Shown here: positions 1 to 18,165 of the stretch, one piece after another
Layout of the letters: every line of letters begins with the position of its first letter
How positions within the stretch are numbered: the first letter of the stretch is position 1
From: Salvelinus alpinus
Taxonomy: Eukaryota > Chordata > Actinopteri > Salmoniformes > Salmonidae
Direction: 5' to 3'
DNA: 64,000 nt
NCBI RefSeq assembly: GCF_045679555.1
Contig: NC_092096.1
Location: 30,776,124 to 30,840,123 of the forward strand
Position numbers and translations under genes: made by a program
Notes under the pieces: model-generated
The model's database searches: none
Told to the model about the DNA's origin: nothing
The model's input: the letters and a program-made list of their open reading frames with translations, nothing else

Positions 1-138
1 AATGACTTAAATGTAAATGTAATGTATATACACACATATACACTGTATATGTATATATATATACATAGACCTACAGTTGAAGTCGGAAGTTTACATACAC
101 TTAAGTTGAAGTCATTAAAACTCGTTTTTCAACCACTC

Positions 139-494
139 TGTCACGCCCTGGCCATAGAGAGACTTTTATTCTCTATTTTGGTTAGGCCAGGGTGTGACTA
201 GGGTGGGCATTCTAGTTTCTTTATTTCTATGTTTTCTATTTCTTTGTGTTTGGCCGGGTGTGGTTCTCAATCAGAGGCAGCTGTCTATCGTTGTCTCTGA
301 TTGAGAATCATACTTAGGTAGCCTTTTCCCACCTGGGTTTGTGGGTAATTGTTTTCTGTTTAGTTTAGTTACCTTACAGAACTGTTCATTAGTCTCTTTG
401 TTATTTTTGTTCAAGTGTTCTAAATTATTAAAATTATTATGAATACGCTGCGCTGCGCTTTGGTCCACTCCTTCTTCATCAGATGAGCGCCACA
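139..494 (+). mobile_element. Solo LTR, copy 1, inside the SB-type Tc1
   Basis: 356 bp with TG...CA ends (TGTCACGCCC ... GCGCCACA) and a perfect 5-bp target duplication CACTC (134-138, 495-499). The uninterrupted Tc1 sequence (compare 59050) has a single CACTC. Two further copies lie at 42209 and 44501 in the opposite orientation. It has an internal palindrome (TCTCAATCAGAG ... CTCTGATTGAGA, about 264-306). No internal coding region. 5-bp duplications fit Ty3/gypsy-type integration. Confidence 0.88.
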
Positions 495-819
495 CACTCC
501 ACAAATGTATTGCGAACAAACTATACTTTTGGCAAGTCGGTTAGGACATCTACTCTGTGCATGACACAAGTAATTTTTCCAACAATTGTTTACAGACAGA
601 TTATTTCACTTATAACTCACTGTGTCTCAATTCCAGTGGGTCAGAAGTTTAGATACAGTAACTTGTCTGTGCCTTTAAACAGCTTGGGAAATTCCAGAAA
701 TGATGTCAAGGCATTAGAAGCTTCTGATAGGTTAATTGACATCATTTGAGTCAATCGTAGGTGTACCTGTGGATGTATTTCAAGGTCTACCTTCAAAATC
801 AGTGCCTCTTTGCTTGGCA

Positions 820-1832
820 TCATTTGGAAATCAAAAGAAATCAGCCAAGACCAGCCAAGCCAAGACTCCAAAAATCTGGTTCATCCTTGGAAGCAATTTC
901 CAAACGCCTAAAGAAACCGAGTTCATCTGTACAAACAATAGTAAGCAAGTATAAACACCATGGGACCACGCAGTTGTCATACCGCTGAGGAAGGAGACGT
1001 GTTCTGTCTCCTAGAGATGAACATGCCTTGGTGCGAAAAGTGCAAATCAATCCCAGAACAACAGCAAAGGACCTAGTGAAGATTCTGGAGGAAACAGGTA
1101 CAAAAGTATCTATATCCACAGTAAAACGAGTCCTATATCGACATAACTTGAAAGGCCGCTCAGCAAGGAAGAAGCCACTGCTCAAAAACCGCCATAAAAA
1201 CCCAGACTACGGTTTGCAACTGCACATGAGGACAAAGATCGTACTTTTTGGAAAAATGTCCTTTGGTCTGATGAAACAAAAATTGAACTGTTTGGCCATA
1301 ATGACCATCGTTATGTTTGGAGGAAAAAGGGGGAGGCGTGCAAACCGAAGAACACCATCCCAACCGCGAAGCACTGGGGTGGCAGCATCATGTTGTGGGG
1401 GTGCTTTTCTGCAGGAGGAACTGGTGCACTTCACAAAATAGATGGCATCATGAGGCAGGAAAATTATTTGGATATATTGAAGCAACATCTCAAGACATCA
1501 GTCAGGAAGTTAAAGCTTGGTCGCAAATGGGTCTTCAAAATAGTCAATGCCCCCAAGCATACTTCAAAGTTGTGGCAAAATGTCTTAAGGACAAGAAATT
1601 CAAGGTATTGGAGTGGCCATCACAAAGCCCTGACCTCAATCCTATAGAAAATGTGTGGGCAGAACTGAAAAAGCGTGTGCGAGCAAGGAGGCTTACAAAC
1701 CTGACTCAGTTACACCAGCTCTGTCAGGAGGAATGGGCCAAAATTCACCCGACTTATTGTGGGAAGCTTGTGGAAGGCTACCCGAAATGTTTGACCCAAG
1801 TTAAACAATTTAAAGACAATGCTACCAAATAG
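820..1832 (+). pseudogene. Tc1 transposase, copy 1 (broken)
   Basis: Pieces in different frames cover the paired-like HTH domain ([33 protein letters not shown]), the second HTH/linker ([39 protein letters not shown]) and the DDE core (LMKQKLNCL.., LNPIENVWAELKKRVRARR). The usual start ATG is altered (ATTTGG), an in-frame stop follows LSYR near 988, and there are several frameshifts. Confidence 0.93.
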
Positions 1833-2203
1833 TAATTGAGTGTATGTCAACGTCTGACCCACTAGGAATGTGATGAAAGAAATAAAAGCTGAAATAAATC
1901 ATTCTGACATTTCACATTCTTAAAATAAAGTGGTGATCCTAACTGACCTAAGACAGATAATTGTTATTAGGATTAAATGTCAGGAATTGTGAAAAACTGA
2001 GTTGAAATGTATTTGGCTAAGGTGTATGTAAACTTCCGACTTCAACTGTATATGTGCTATGCAGTAATTTAATGTATTCCGTTCTATTTTGGATCAGAGT
2101 ATATTATAAACCAGTTCGTTTGAGTATATTGTCTGGTATGACACACAATTACTTGTTTACTGCTCTAAATACATTGGAAAACAGTTTATTATAACAACAA
2201 GGA

Positions 2204-2490
2204 TGGGGCCTCCCGAGTGGCGCAGCGGTCTAAGGCACTGCATTATACCTGCAGTAGTGCTAGAGGCGTTACTACAGACCAGGTTCTTTCCCAGGCTGTG
2301 CCACAAGTGGTTGAACGGTGTTTCCTCCGACATATTGGTGTGGCTGGCTTCCGGGTCAAGCTGGCGGTTGTTAAGGAGCTCAGTTAGGCAGGTCATGTTT
2401 CGGAGGACGCATAACTCCACTTTCGCCTCTCCCGAGCTCATTGCAGCGATGACACAGATTGAAAAAGGGGGTACATAAAAAAACAATTAA
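2204..2490 (+). mobile_element. tRNA-derived SINE
   Basis: It opens GGGGCCTCCCGAGTGGCGCA, which includes an A-box-like GTGGCGCAGCGG, and carries a degraded B-box (GGTTCTTTCCC near 2281). An A-rich tail follows. Flanks AACAACAAGG and AACAATAAGG look like an imperfect target duplication. It splits a foldback MITE whose remainder is at 2491-2635. The tRNA-like head is too diverged to be a tRNA gene. Confidence 0.8.
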
Positions 2491-2635
2491 AAAAAACAAT
2501 AAGGCACCTCAGTGGTTTGTGGGATATGACCAATATACCACAGCTAAGGGCTGTATCCAGGCACCTAAGAACATCCCTTAGTCGTGGTATATTGGCCATA
2601 TACCACACCCCCTCAGGCTTTATTGCTTAAATGTA
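2491..2635 (+). repeat. Foldback MITE, copy 1
   Basis: Inverted arms GTGGTTTGTGGGATATGACC.. and ..GGCCATATACCACACCCCCT surround a short centre, with TACAGCCCTTAG-type inner arms (plus-strand CTAAGGGCTGTATCC). A second, better preserved copy lies at 13505. Confidence 0.8.

Positions 2636-7187
<4,552 letters not shown>

Positions 7188-7259
<72 letters not shown>
7188..7259 (+). repeat. (GACA)n microsatellite
   Basis: About 18 perfect copies of the tetranucleotide ACAG/GACA. Confidence 0.98.
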
Positions 7260-7261
<2 letters not shown>

Positions 7262-7699
7262 GCCCAGGGTGAGAGAGGACTTTTGGTTATTGTCAGAGAC
7301 AGACTCCTCTACTCTCCAGTGAACAGGTTGAGAACTGCAGGCCTTTATTCCCAGTTATGGCTTTGAGGTTAGTGCTGCCGCCAATCACACAGCCTGCAGT
7401 GGATGAAGCTCCCTGGTCTGGACTGCCCTAGCACCACAGAGAAGCTGGGAAGGTGCCAGGGTTATTATTCCAACTCAATCTATCAGCAGTCTGAGGTTTG
7501 ACTGAACTTCAGCGAACCGTAGGCGGACAGTGTGAAGGAATCCTATCATACCTCTCAGGGCTAGGACTGACAGAGAGAGCACCAAGGATATGCTCTGAGA
7601 ATCAGCCTGTCGTCTCTGATAAACCTCACATCAACACCACAACTATGGAGAAGAACCACCTCGTAGGAGAGTTAAAGAGCCGGGAAAGGAACTGGGCGC

Positions 7700-8653
<954 letters not shown>

Positions 8654-9442
8654 CACTGACTATACAAAACATTAAGAACACCTGCTCTTTCCATGACAGA
8701 CTGACCAGGTGAATCCAGGTGAAATCTATGATCCCATATTGATGTCACTTGTTAAATATACTTCAATCAGTGTAGATGAAGGGGAGGAGACAGGTTAAAG
8801 AAGGATTTTCAAGCCTTGAGACAATTGAGACATGGATTGTGTATGTGTGCCATTCAGAGGGTGAATGGGCAAGACAAAAGATTTAAGTGCCTTTGAACGG
8901 GGTATGGTAGTAGGTGCCAGGTGCACCGGTTTGTGTCAAGAACTGCAAACGCTGCTGTTTCTTTCCAGGCTCATCAGTTTCCCGTGTGTATCTAAAATGG
9001 TCCATCACTCAAAGGACATCCAGACAACTTGACACAACTGTGGGAAGCATTGGAGTCAACATGGGCCAGCATACCTGTGGAACGCTTTTGACACCTTGTA
9101 GAGTCCATGTCCCGAATAATTTAGGCTGTTCTGAGGGCTAAAGGGGGTGCAAATAGGGCTGTTATGGTGACCGTATTAACGCCACACCGGAGTTCACGAA
9201 TCATGACAGCAGTCAAATTCCATGTGACCGTTTAGTCACGGTAATTAGGCTTTTCCAAGCTCTGATGCTGCTGATGGTCATTAGTATCCCACCAAACTTG
9301 CTAACTGCAGCACTCTATTGTCAGCAGTCTATTGTCCCTCTAATCACTCTGACATCAATGCAAATGTGATCGAAAATCATGAGAGCCCATGAGCTCATGT
9401 TGCCAATATTTCTATAGGCTATGCAATTGCGTGAGAAAACTG

Positions 9443-9616
9443 TTTTTTTGAATTTCACCTTTATTTAACCAGGTAGGTCATTTGAGAACAAGTTCTCATT
9501 TACAACTGCGACCTGGCCAAGATAAAGCAAAGCAGTGAAACAAAAACAACAACACAGAGTTACACATGGGATAAACAAACATACAGTCAATAACACAATA
9601 GAAAAATCTATATAGA
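9443..9616 (-). mobile_element. 3' end of an L2-type LINE
   Basis: AATTTCACCTTTATTTAACC and GCGACCTGGCCAAGATAAAG, read on the minus strand, match the 3' tail of the LINE at 60590-60650. A 5'-truncated insertion carrying only the tail. Confidence 0.8.
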
Positions 9617-11498
9617 GTGGAGTGATGGCTTCTATTAAAAAGAGGAGGATCCCATCAACTTTCTATAGGCTAGGCCTACTATATTTATTTCTCAACTTTC
9701 CTAAAATTAAGCGCTCTTTACAACAGGAGTATAGTCTACCTGACTGGCATGAAAATGAACCACAGGAAAGCGTCCTCCATTTGTTATTTAAGTGCATAGA
9801 TGACATGTATTTTTTCCCGCTGCCCCTGCTTCGAGACAGTTGCATGATAATGGTCCATTCTAAATCAAAACAAATTTCACACATATGTTATTTAGTATAT
9901 GTAAAGTGTGAATTAATTATATATTATCACTTGTGAATGATTCCCAGCGTAAGGCAAGAAACAGCACATGCTTTTTTTGCGACTTTTTCAAATTATAGTT
10001 CCACACCTCATGTACCCTTGCCCATAGGCCTATATGTTTTGATAAGGATTGTATCACAATTAAAGTGGCCAAATAACTTCTTAAAGTGAAGCATGTTAAT
10101 CTGCTTCACAACAGGTGCAGGGCTTAACTGGCATACATACGCAGCACGTGAGTTTCAAGTTTGCGGAATAACATTTTCACTATAAAAATGTACCCTTATA
10201 ATAAAAGCATTACATGCATAAACACATTTGTGGTCACTTTTGAGAATGTTTCATTAGCGGGAAAATACTATTCGCGCTTATAGCATTGCTGCGCTCATAA
10301 TGTGCAGAAATAGCCTAATAGTTTATCAACATTTTAAGCTGTTGTATCAGGCTCATTGCTTAAAACTGTTTTTTTGATGCTAGTGGTTGTATTAATTTGG
10401 CATCTATCGCATCTGTCCCAGTCTATGTTTGGAATATTTATTTCTCGCACAGAATAGAATAGGTAAACTTTTGTACTATGGGGGATAGTAGATTGACATA
10501 GTCTAGTGCTTTTGCTGTTCGTTAGGTCTACTCATCTTGTTGGCTGCCGAAAAGTAAATGTGGACAGTTCTTCCAATATCTTCAATATGCGCCTCGTTAT
10601 TGGATAAGGATGCCCAGTTGCGTCCCCGATGTGTCTGTCTTCACTTGTAGCAGATGAGAAAGACCCGCTCACATTATGGAGAGCCATGTGAGCGAGAGGT
10701 GCTTCAGTACGCAGCTGGGAGAAGGGAATTATAATTATTATATTCAGTCCAAGGGCACAATGGCTACTAGCCTCAAAAGGCATGGATTTCTTTTAGGGGG
10801 CATTACGGCCACACAAAGGGGATGCAGCCGGGAAATTCGAGGCATTATCAAGTGCTTGTCAAATTGTGAATGAGAGAATGATGAAGTGTGTACAGCCTGC
10901 ACAAAAAACAAAGCAGAAATCATGCCTTCCATGCAACTTTTTTTAAATCATCATTAGTCGCATCACGCAGCCTTAGAATGTATTAAAAATCAGAACCTAT
11001 ACCACAACATTTGTATCACAACTAAAGTTACATAAATACATAAATAACATATAGGAGTACCTGCTTCTTTGTTAACCGCTCAACACAGAATAGCCGCATG
11101 TGCGCACTCACTCAAATCGTTTGGAGAAAATATCCTTTCTATTTTATTCAGCTTTGTTCAATTGTATTCTTCATACTATAAAATAATGCCATGGAATTCT
11201 AAGCAAATCTTGTCTGCTAAATGAACTATTGTAGCTCACAGCCATATGGCATAGCCAGATCAGTATCTAACATAAGGACAACTCAGAATATGCTATTCTG
11301 TTCTTCTGAAATAGACTACATTTTCTTCATATCATGTTTCTTTAGACGTGTCTAAAATAAATAATGGATTTACCTTGAAGGTGTCGGCTATATTAAATGG
11401 ATTTATTAGACTATTTAAAATGTAGATGTTCCAAAGGTCTGCATCAGTGGCTTGTATGCTATGCGTGGAAGCCAGGAGATGCTAAATGCGTTTATGTC

Positions 11499-11806
11499 AC
11501 AGCCTGATCTGTTTCACCTGTCTTTGTGATTGTCTCCACCCCCCTCCAGGTGTGTGTCACCCTTCTTCCCCATTATCCCCAGTGTACTTTTACCTGTGAT
11601 CTCTGTTTGTCTGTTGCCAGTTCATTTTGTTTCGTCAAGCCTACCAGCGTTTTTTCCCCGTACTCCTGTCTGTCTCTAGTTCCTGTTTTCTAGCTTTCCC
11701 GGTTTTTGATCATTCTGCCTGTCGTTCTGTACCTTGTTATACCACCCTGGATTACTGTCGAAACTGTCTGCGTATTGGTCTTCTCCCGAGCCTTGATAAT
11801 TTATGT
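11499..11806 (+). mobile_element. Gypsy-type LTR fragment
   Basis: It begins GTCACAGCCTGATCTGTTTC and is CT-rich throughout, with TTGATCATTCTGCC and ending CCGAGCCTTGATAA. It resembles LTRs of fish gypsy elements from memory. TTTAT precedes and follows it and may be the target duplication. No coding region. Confidence 0.55.
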
Positions 11807-11942
11807 TAATTAATGGTCAATTACCGTGAGACCAGCAGTTATTTGCTTGACAATCACCGGTTGACAAAATGTCATGACCGCCACAGCTTGTAGATGCAAG
11901 TCAATGTTAGGAAGGTGTTCCTAATGTTTGGTATACTCAGTG

Positions 11943-13338
11943 TATATATAGGCTTTTGAGAAAACCAAAGCAACATAATGGTCATCTGAAAAGACAAAGG
12001 AAGGCTCATACTGTATATTGTATCAACTGGAGCTGTTGCACTGTAGCACATTGCCTCTTGATAACTAACAGTGGATGATTCAGTAAAACACCAAAAGCCC
12101 CGTTTTGCGTGGTAACTCCTGTGGGTTACTGCTGCTGAGTTAACAACACCCACTTCCAGGGAGGTCTGGGAGAGAAAGAGCCATCTCCCCAAACATGCTA
12201 ATCTGGGCTGAGATCCAAGACAGTGTTAGGTGGATTCTCTCTCACTCTCACCCGTACATTCTCAAGGTCCATGTCTATTTTTTTATTCCATATTTAACAC
12301 AGATGTCTGCTCTTCCACGGTCGATTCTCTGTCAGGCACGCAGAATAATAAATTAAAAAACGTACAAGGAATCCAATGCCTATCTCGTGCCGCCTTGTCT
12401 ACCACATTTATCACTGTTTTGTGGGACTGGGGGTAAGGGAGAGAGGGACATTCGTATGATGGCTCGCTGCCTGGAACATGGGCTGGAATCACCCACCAAG
12501 TGACTAATAGGGTCTTAGTGACTCTAAAGTCATTAGAATGTGACGGGGAAACAGGGTAAAACAATGCAGTATAGCCCTGCACTCAAGACCCCAATTACAC
12601 ATCTGACATAGGTCAATTGGGAGGTATTATATACAAAATGAATCACACACTTTCACCAACAAGAAGAACTTCCCCTCCTTATCCATTGTAAAGCTACTAG
12701 ACCACAGCACATGGTCGATGAATGATGAACTGTGAATTGCTCTGAAAGGACTAGTATTAATGAGGTTAGATTGAGAAGCTGATTAAGTTAATTGGGTGGC
12801 TGTGGGAGCGTAGTGAAAGCCTTAGGGCACTCTAGGACCATTGCAGAGCAGCCCCAAATCCTTGTGGGCTAATTCCTCTTCTTAGCACGGCACTTAGTGA
12901 AAGAAATGGCTTTTCCTCTAGTGCTCCGTATACAGTATAAGTGCGAAGGATGAATTAAATTGGGAGCATAGTCTATGCACTTAATGCCTGCAGGTGGCTT
13001 TCAAGGAAGAGTTATACTGTGGAGATATAGCTATTTGTTACGCCTTCTCAAGGCCGAATTAATGTCAATGGGCTGATAAAATACTACCAAGACTGCAATA
13101 ACAATTCATTCACATTGACAATTCCCCTAAGATAGACTAAAACAAAAGGTGCTCAGAGAATAGAGTCCTGCATTTATAATTTGTTGCAACTATTCTTTAA
13201 TTCTGAGCCTTTAAATGAGATATAGGGGAGATGTTGGGTCAGATGTAATACCACAGCCGGTATCAAGAAATCGAACCATCGTCCTAGTGTAACATGTAGT
13301 GTCCATTATGATGTTCCAGTAGCAAATGAAAGTATTAC
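11943..13338. other. No gene seen
   Basis: About 1.4 kb without a recognised exon or element. It lies on the 3' side (minus strand) of ACSS3 exon H, where the next ACSS3 exon would be expected if the intron were short. None was found. Confidence 0.5.
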
Positions 13339-13429
13339 CAGTCTGCCACCAGTGGTCCAGTCCAGGCACTCCAAAGCTCCTTTTGGCCCAGTTCAGAGTC
13401 TCCACGTCACATAGCTCTCCAGCCAAGAT
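13339..13429 (-). pseudogene. ACSS3: ACSS3 exon H, 5'-truncated by 13 nt
   Basis: It encodes ILAGELCDVETLNWAKRSFG then VPGLDHWWQT, and the donor GTAATA splits the Glu codon as in ACSS3. The family reads FKTLFVAGERCDVET. Here the first 13 nt after the acceptor are missing and Arg of AGERCD is Leu. DHWWQTE is the adenine-binding A5 motif of these enzymes. 91 nt seen, 104 expected. Confidence 0.88.
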
Positions 13430-13504
13430 CTGGAGGAGCAGAGAGAACAGTCAGGCTCTATAGGCCAGGACAGTGTAATAGAGTAGTGGCAGATCTATAA
13501 TGAA

Positions 13505-13775
13505 GCAATAAGGCCTGAGGGGGTGTGGTATATGGCCAATATACCATGGCTAAGGGCTGTTCTTATGTATGACGCAACACGGTGTGCCTGGATACAGCCC
13601 TTAGCCGTGGTATATTGGCCATATACCACAAACCCCCGATGTGCCTTACTGCTAATATAAACTGGTTACCAACATAACTAGAATAGTGAAAATAAATGTT
13701 TTTTGATACTCATGGTATACGGTCTACGGCTTCAGCAAATCAGCATTCACAGTTCGAACCACAAAGTTCATAAAA
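13505..13775 (+). repeat. Foldback MITE, copy 2
   Basis: Arms GGTGTGGTATATGGCCAATA and TATTGGCCATATACCACAAA, with inner arms GGCTAAGGGCTG / CAGCCCTTAGCC, make a near-perfect hairpin at 13517-13640. A tail follows (AAACTGGTTACCAACATAAC, GGTATACGGTCT) that is found in longer members of this salmonid family. Confidence 0.85.
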
Positions 13776-13996
13776 AACAATTTAACAGCCAAGGAAGGTT
13801 ACGGCTGTGTTTTCAAGTTATATAAAAGTGAGTTGTGCCAGTAGCAGGGTGAAAAAAGCAATAAGCTGGAGTTTTCCCATTAGACTATAATTGCCTTACG
13901 AGTCTCAGACAAACTTGCACATAAACGTGTACACACAACGGCCCATATTGTTTCTGTTGATCTGAGTAAAAATCCCTCTCTAGCTGTGGTTATATA

Positions 13997-15607
<1,611 letters not shown>

Positions 15608-15760
15608 TCGATAAAGCCATGCTAATCTTCACTCAGGGACCTTGACATGGTCTGATAAAGCAGAGAAGACTTCATTTGCTGCCAAAACGTCTGAGGCCAT
15701 ACAGTTTCCATGGCCTTCTGCCACACATAACAACTCGAGGAATTCTAATTCGAATAGGCC

Positions 15761-15930
15761 TCAGAGGAGGCTGGTGGGAGGAGCTATAGGAGGACAGGCT
15801 CATTGTAATGGCTGGAATGTAATCAGTAGGACATTATCAAACATATGGAAACCGTTCCATACTGTATATTCTTTTCCGGTCATTACAATGAGCCTGTCCT
15901 CCTATAGCTCCTCCCACCATCCTCCTCTGA
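15761..15930. repeat. Foldback MITE, 170 bp, with 50-bp arms
   Basis: The left arm TCAGAGGAGGCTGGTGGGAG.. and the right arm ..CTCCCACCATCCTCCTCTGA pair over about 50 bp with one clear mismatch, around a loop of about 70 bp. This is a common salmonid foldback repeat. Confidence 0.9.
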
Positions 15931-16280
15931 TTGGTCTGTTATCTGGGTCAGGGTGAGGGTCTTGGTGTAATCTGAATGAGAATGGGTAGAAGAAGCAGGG
16001 TCACAGAACTCTACAGAACATCCAGAGAATCCCTCTGCTGCTCTTTGCTCCGTATTCTACACAGCACGCCATTTAAATGTAAATCTCACCCGTGACACCT
16101 TGCCCTGTGTTCCCTGCTCCTACTCTGGAACAATCTGACTACAGATGTTGGGAGGAGGGGAGAGACAGGCAGCCATGGATGGTTGGATTTGTGTGTAATT
16201 TATGCAAGTGGGTGGGTGAAGGCCAAGCACATTTCTCCATATCTTCAGAGGCCCAGATTCAGCCTTGGACAGGCAACAAT

Positions 16281-16689
16281 AGTCCCACAGTACTATACCT
16301 AACATAGTCCCACTGTACTATACCTAACATAGTCCCACAGTACTATACCTAACATAGTCCCACAGTACTATACCTAACATAGTCCCACTGTACTATACCT
16401 AACATAGTCCCACAGTACTATACCTAACATAGTCCCACAGTACTATACCTAACATAGTCCCACTGTACTATACCTAACATAGTCCCACAGTACTATACCT
16501 AACATAGTCCCACAGTACTATACCTAACATAGTCCCACTGTACTATACCTAACATAGTCCCACTGTACTATACCTAACATAGTCCCACAGTACTATACCT
16601 AACATAGTCCCACAGTACTATACCTAACATAGTCCCACAGTACTATAGCTAACATAGTCCCACTGTACTATAGCTAACATAGTCCCACT
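16281..16689 (+). repeat. 25-bp minisatellite, 16 copies
   Basis: The unit AGTCCCAC(A/T)GTACTATACC + TAACAT repeats 16 times with no length change. The only common difference is A or T at one site, plus two late units with TATAGCT. Confidence 0.97.
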
Positions 16690-16758
16690 CGGGAAGTTTG
16701 TGTCTCATTAACAACAATGAGAGAGGAAACATTCGCCCCCATAATTGCATTTAGTGTG

Positions 16759-16926
<168 letters not shown>

Positions 16927-17940
16927 TGTATGTGCACCTTGTACGTGTCACCTTGCAATGAGAAGGTATATCAATCGCACATATATTCCTTGAAAGATGG
17001 TACATGACATCCCAGATAATGCATGATATAAATCCTGCAAATGTTAAGCAAACAGGCAGAGTGAGTCACAAGCCAAGCTTCCTGGTGCTACAAGCTGGAA
17101 AATGTTATTGACTGAAATCATGAACTTTGTCACCCATAAGTAAGTCTGCTCTGCCTGTGAGCGTTGAGTTAGTGCTCCGGGCTATGTTAATAAGGGCTAT
17201 GAAATGGTGCTTGCTCCATTGTGCTGTGATTGTTTCTCTGAGTGGGTTGAACGGTAGAGCTAGACGTGACTCCTACACCAGAGAGCTCCAAACCCGCTTT
17301 TCTGTTACTTGTCTGACATCTGTGGTGACGAGTGAAATTGCTCAAGCTCGCTGATAATGCTCCAAGGCCATTACAGTGCAGAGCCATTCAACGGAAGCAA
17401 CTCATGTGTTGTAATAACAATAGTCATCGTGAAGTACCCAGCGAGAACTAAATACTGGGCTGAAATACTGGGCAATTTTGTGGTTTTGGCATGTCTGCAC
17501 CTTTCAACACTTGGAAAGTGCTATACAGGCAAATCAGATTTTCTGAAAATCAGCACATAGGAAAGTGCATTCATAATGACTTTGTGGCACTGGAGGAGGC
17601 AAGCCCTCTTACCGTGCCCTTCCAGCGCCTTCTTCTTCTTCTTTAAAAAATGTTTGCGAATCGCAACCAACTGACAGGTGCATACACCGCTACCTACTGT
17701 ACTGGCGTGTGAGGCCGGTCACGACCTATCTATCCTTCCAGCGCCTTTCCGGCACTTTCTCTGTTGGGAGGCTAATGGATAATAAGTCAATCAAGTGTGT
17801 GATTGGCTGGACAATCAGCCCCAACAGTTGATTAGGCTGCTGCTGCTCACATTCGAGGGAGAGGACTGGATATACAGTAGCAACAGACAGTTTGGGGCTG
17901 AAAGGTTATCTTAAACTGAGAGTCTTCGTTATTTGAAGTT
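16927..17940. other. No gene seen
   Basis: Intronic DNA of the ACSS3 pseudogene (between exons G and H). Around 17590-17760 there are two similar TTCCAGCGCCTT stretches that could belong to an unidentified repeat. Confidence 0.4.
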
Positions 17941-17974
17941 ATACTTTAAGAGTTTTATTTGTAAGCATTTTTGT

Positions 17975-18165
17975 TGGTAAGTGATGTAATAAAGCTTGAT
18001 TTCTGTTGGTAAGTGATGTAATAATGCCTGATTTCTGTTGGTAAGTGATGTAATAAAGCCTGATTTCTGTTGGTAAGTGATGTAATAAAGCCTGATTTCT
18101 GTTGATAAGTGATGTAATAAAGCCTGATTTCTGTTGGTAAGTGATGTAATAAAGCCTACGTTTGA
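17975..18165 (+). repeat. 32-bp minisatellite, 6 copies
   Basis: Each unit is GGTAAGTGATGTAATAAAGC then CTGATTTCTGTT. Five of six copies contain AATAAA and five contain GGTAAGT. One copy has GATAAGT and one AATAAT. Confidence 0.95.

Larger units (their letters stand above)
74..2048 (+). mobile_element. Sleeping Beauty-type Tc1/mariner transposon, copy 1
   Basis: The left end CAGTTGAAGTCGGAAGTTTA and matching right end (..CTTCCGACTTCAACTG) are flanked by TA. Inner direct repeats (CAGTGGGTCAGAAGTTTAG near 634; CGTCTGACCCACTAGG near 1850) show the IR/DR layout of salmonid SB-like elements. Without the 361 bp added by the solo LTR and its duplication at 139-499, it is about 1.6 kb, full length for the family. 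Its transposase is broken. Confidence 0.95.
9153..11891 (+). mobile_element. hAT-like non-autonomous element inside the Tc1-like element
   Basis: Ends GGGCTGTTATGGTGACC and, inverted, AGCTGTGGCGGTCATGAC form imperfect terminal repeats. GGGTGCAA and AGATGCAA outside them could be a decayed 8-bp duplication. Subterminal motifs (GACCGTTTAGTCACGGTAATT / ATTACCGTGAGACC) recur at both ends. About 2.7 kb with no transposase frame. It contains an L2 LINE tail (9443-9616) and a gypsy LTR-like piece (11499-11806). Confidence 0.65.
8654..11942 (+). mobile_element. Tc1-like element (family C), split by a hAT-like insertion
   Basis: The left end CACTGACTATACAAAACATT and right end AATGTTTGGTATACTCAGTG are inverted and flanked by TA. 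The two host parts are 8654-9152 and 11892-11942, so the element itself is only about 550 bp and lacks most of its transposase. Short remnants resembling a Tc1 transposase reading frame are visible near 8860-9100 (the FERGMVVG-type start and HTH region). It cannot encode a protein. Confidence 0.85.

Noticed and set aside
2204..2300. tRNA-like A- and B-box sequences (also 32215-32310 and 43381-43440)
   Set aside because: They are heads of SINEs: the cloverleaf is not kept and SINE bodies follow.
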